Shown in pieces: positions 5,979 to 6,489 of a DNA stretch of 6,489 nucleotides (position 1 is its first letter; the number at the start of each line of letters is the position of its first letter). Both the position numbers and the translations under genes were made by a program. The notes below the pieces were generated by a model. That model saw only the letters and a list, made by a program, of their open reading frames with translations. It had not been told where the DNA came from and ran no database searches. Origin of the DNA: an uncultured Ignavibacteriota bacterium (lineage in GTDB: Bacteria; Bacteroidota; Ignavibacteria; Tepidaquicellales; Tepidaquicellaceae); NCBI GenBank assembly GCA_937959065.1, contig CALGOI010000083.1, forward strand, positions 1 through 6,489, in the 5' to 3' direction.

Positions 5979-6489
5979 TGCTTTTTGGAATCCCTGATCT
6001 TTTTGTAGTCTATTTCCCTCTTCTCGTTGAACGCCTTTATACCTTCTTTTACTTCATCTGACAAATTATGAAGTGATAACCAGTCGCGAGCATGACCGAT
6101 AGTTGTATGCCAGGACAGGTCTCTCCAGAAATTCAACTGCTGTTTTGTATAACGCAGGCACTCGGGAAGTTTGTTGAAAAGTTTCTCCGCCATCACATCC
6201 ACAGCTTTATCAAGCTCTTCATATGGTACAACCTGGTTTACCCATCCCCATTCAAGCGCTTTTTGGGCAGACACCCTTTCACAAAGAAATAATATCTCAC
6301 GTGCTCTCCTGTCCCCTACTATTAGTGGAAGGAATTGAGTAGCGCCGGCTGCAGCTACACTGCCGCGCGCCGCACCAACCTGCCCAAGCTCGGCATGCTC
6401 AGCCGCTATTGCAAGATCGCAACTTATATTAAGCTCATTACCTCCGCCAACAACAAGCCCGTTAAGACGTGCTATTGTGGGTTTACCAA
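5975..6489 (-). CDS. enoyl-CoA hydratase/isomerase (crotonase) family protein, C-terminal part; possibly BamA-like 6-oxocyclohex-1-ene-1-carbonyl-CoA hydratase
   Basis: The - strand frame is open from the window edge to its stop (TAA read from 5977-5975), giving 170 residues; the first third or so is missing. In order from the cut end: 'GKPTIARLNGLVVGGGNEL' with the oxyanion-hole loop, 'SCDLAIAAEHAELGQVGAARGS', 'GATQFLPLIVGDRRAREILFL', 'SAQKALEWGWVNQVVP', and a C-terminal trimerisation region with 'YTKQQLNFWRDLSWH', 'IGHARDWLSLH' and 'EVKEGIKAFNEKRE'. The Glu of 'GGGNEL' (6434-6436) matches Glu144 of rat enoyl-CoA hydratase, but the Glu164 position is Gly (6374-6376). That Gly also occurs in MenB, yet the MenB Asp after 'GS' is Ala here. 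So plain hydratase and MenB both look unlikely. The C-terminal wording reminds me of BamA-type ring-opening hydratases; this is from memory and not proven. An in-frame GTG at 6274 lies mid-domain and is not the true start. Confidence 0.85.
   Translation of the reverse strand, partial: GKPTIARLNGLVVGGGNELNISCDLAIAAEHAELGQVGAARGSVAAAGATQFLPLIVGDRRAREILFLCERVSAQKALEWGWVNQVVPYEELDKAVDVMAEKLFNKLPECLRYTKQQLNFWRDLSWHTTIGHARDWLSLHNLSDEVKEGIKAFNEKREIDYKKIRDSKKH

Noticed and set aside
6092..6292. + strand open frame of 66 codons opposite the crotonase gene
   Set aside because: Antisense shadow of a clear crotonase-family coding region.

Overview
The window looks like an ordinary bacterial chromosome segment, moderately AT-rich, with seven closely packed genes on the + strand flanked by two genes cut by the window edges. 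Gene content, protein style and weak or absent Shine-Dalgarno sequences suggest the Bacteroidota / Chlorobiota / Ignavibacteriota (FCB) group. That placement is an inference; the window holds no rRNA or other decisive marker. I see no tRNA, rRNA, CRISPR array, insertion sequence, phage gene or sign of recent transfer.

Layout: 1-378 is the C-terminal part of a small, probably exported NTF2-like protein. It is followed by a GC-rich hairpin terminator (401-440), the only clear transcriptional boundary. From 467 to 5978 runs one apparent operon with gaps of 0-12 bases or overlaps: sucD (succinate-CoA ligase alpha subunit) with an unusual lysine/alanine-rich tail; folB; folK; a deoxynucleoside kinase; a 59-residue single-pass membrane protein at 3142-3321; a GT9 (heptosyltransferase-like) glycosyltransferase; and a Ppx/GppA phosphatase with a C-terminal HD domain. 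On the - strand, 5975-6489 holds the C-terminal two thirds of a crotonase-superfamily protein. Its stop codon overlaps the stop of the phosphatase gene.

How the genes work together: folB and folK are two steps of tetrahydrofolate synthesis, and the deoxynucleoside kinase salvages DNA precursors, so these three form a loose folate/nucleotide group. The others serve the TCA cycle, cell-surface glycan synthesis and polyphosphate or (p)ppGpp turnover. This reads as a co-transcribed housekeeping set, not one dedicated pathway. I found no convincing new multi-gene system. The points most worth checking are the histone-H1-like tail on SucD, the active-site substitutions in the crotonase, and the small membrane protein. 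Two junctions (sucD/folB and small protein/GT9) have the downstream gene in the same frame right after the upstream stop, starting with TTG or GTG.
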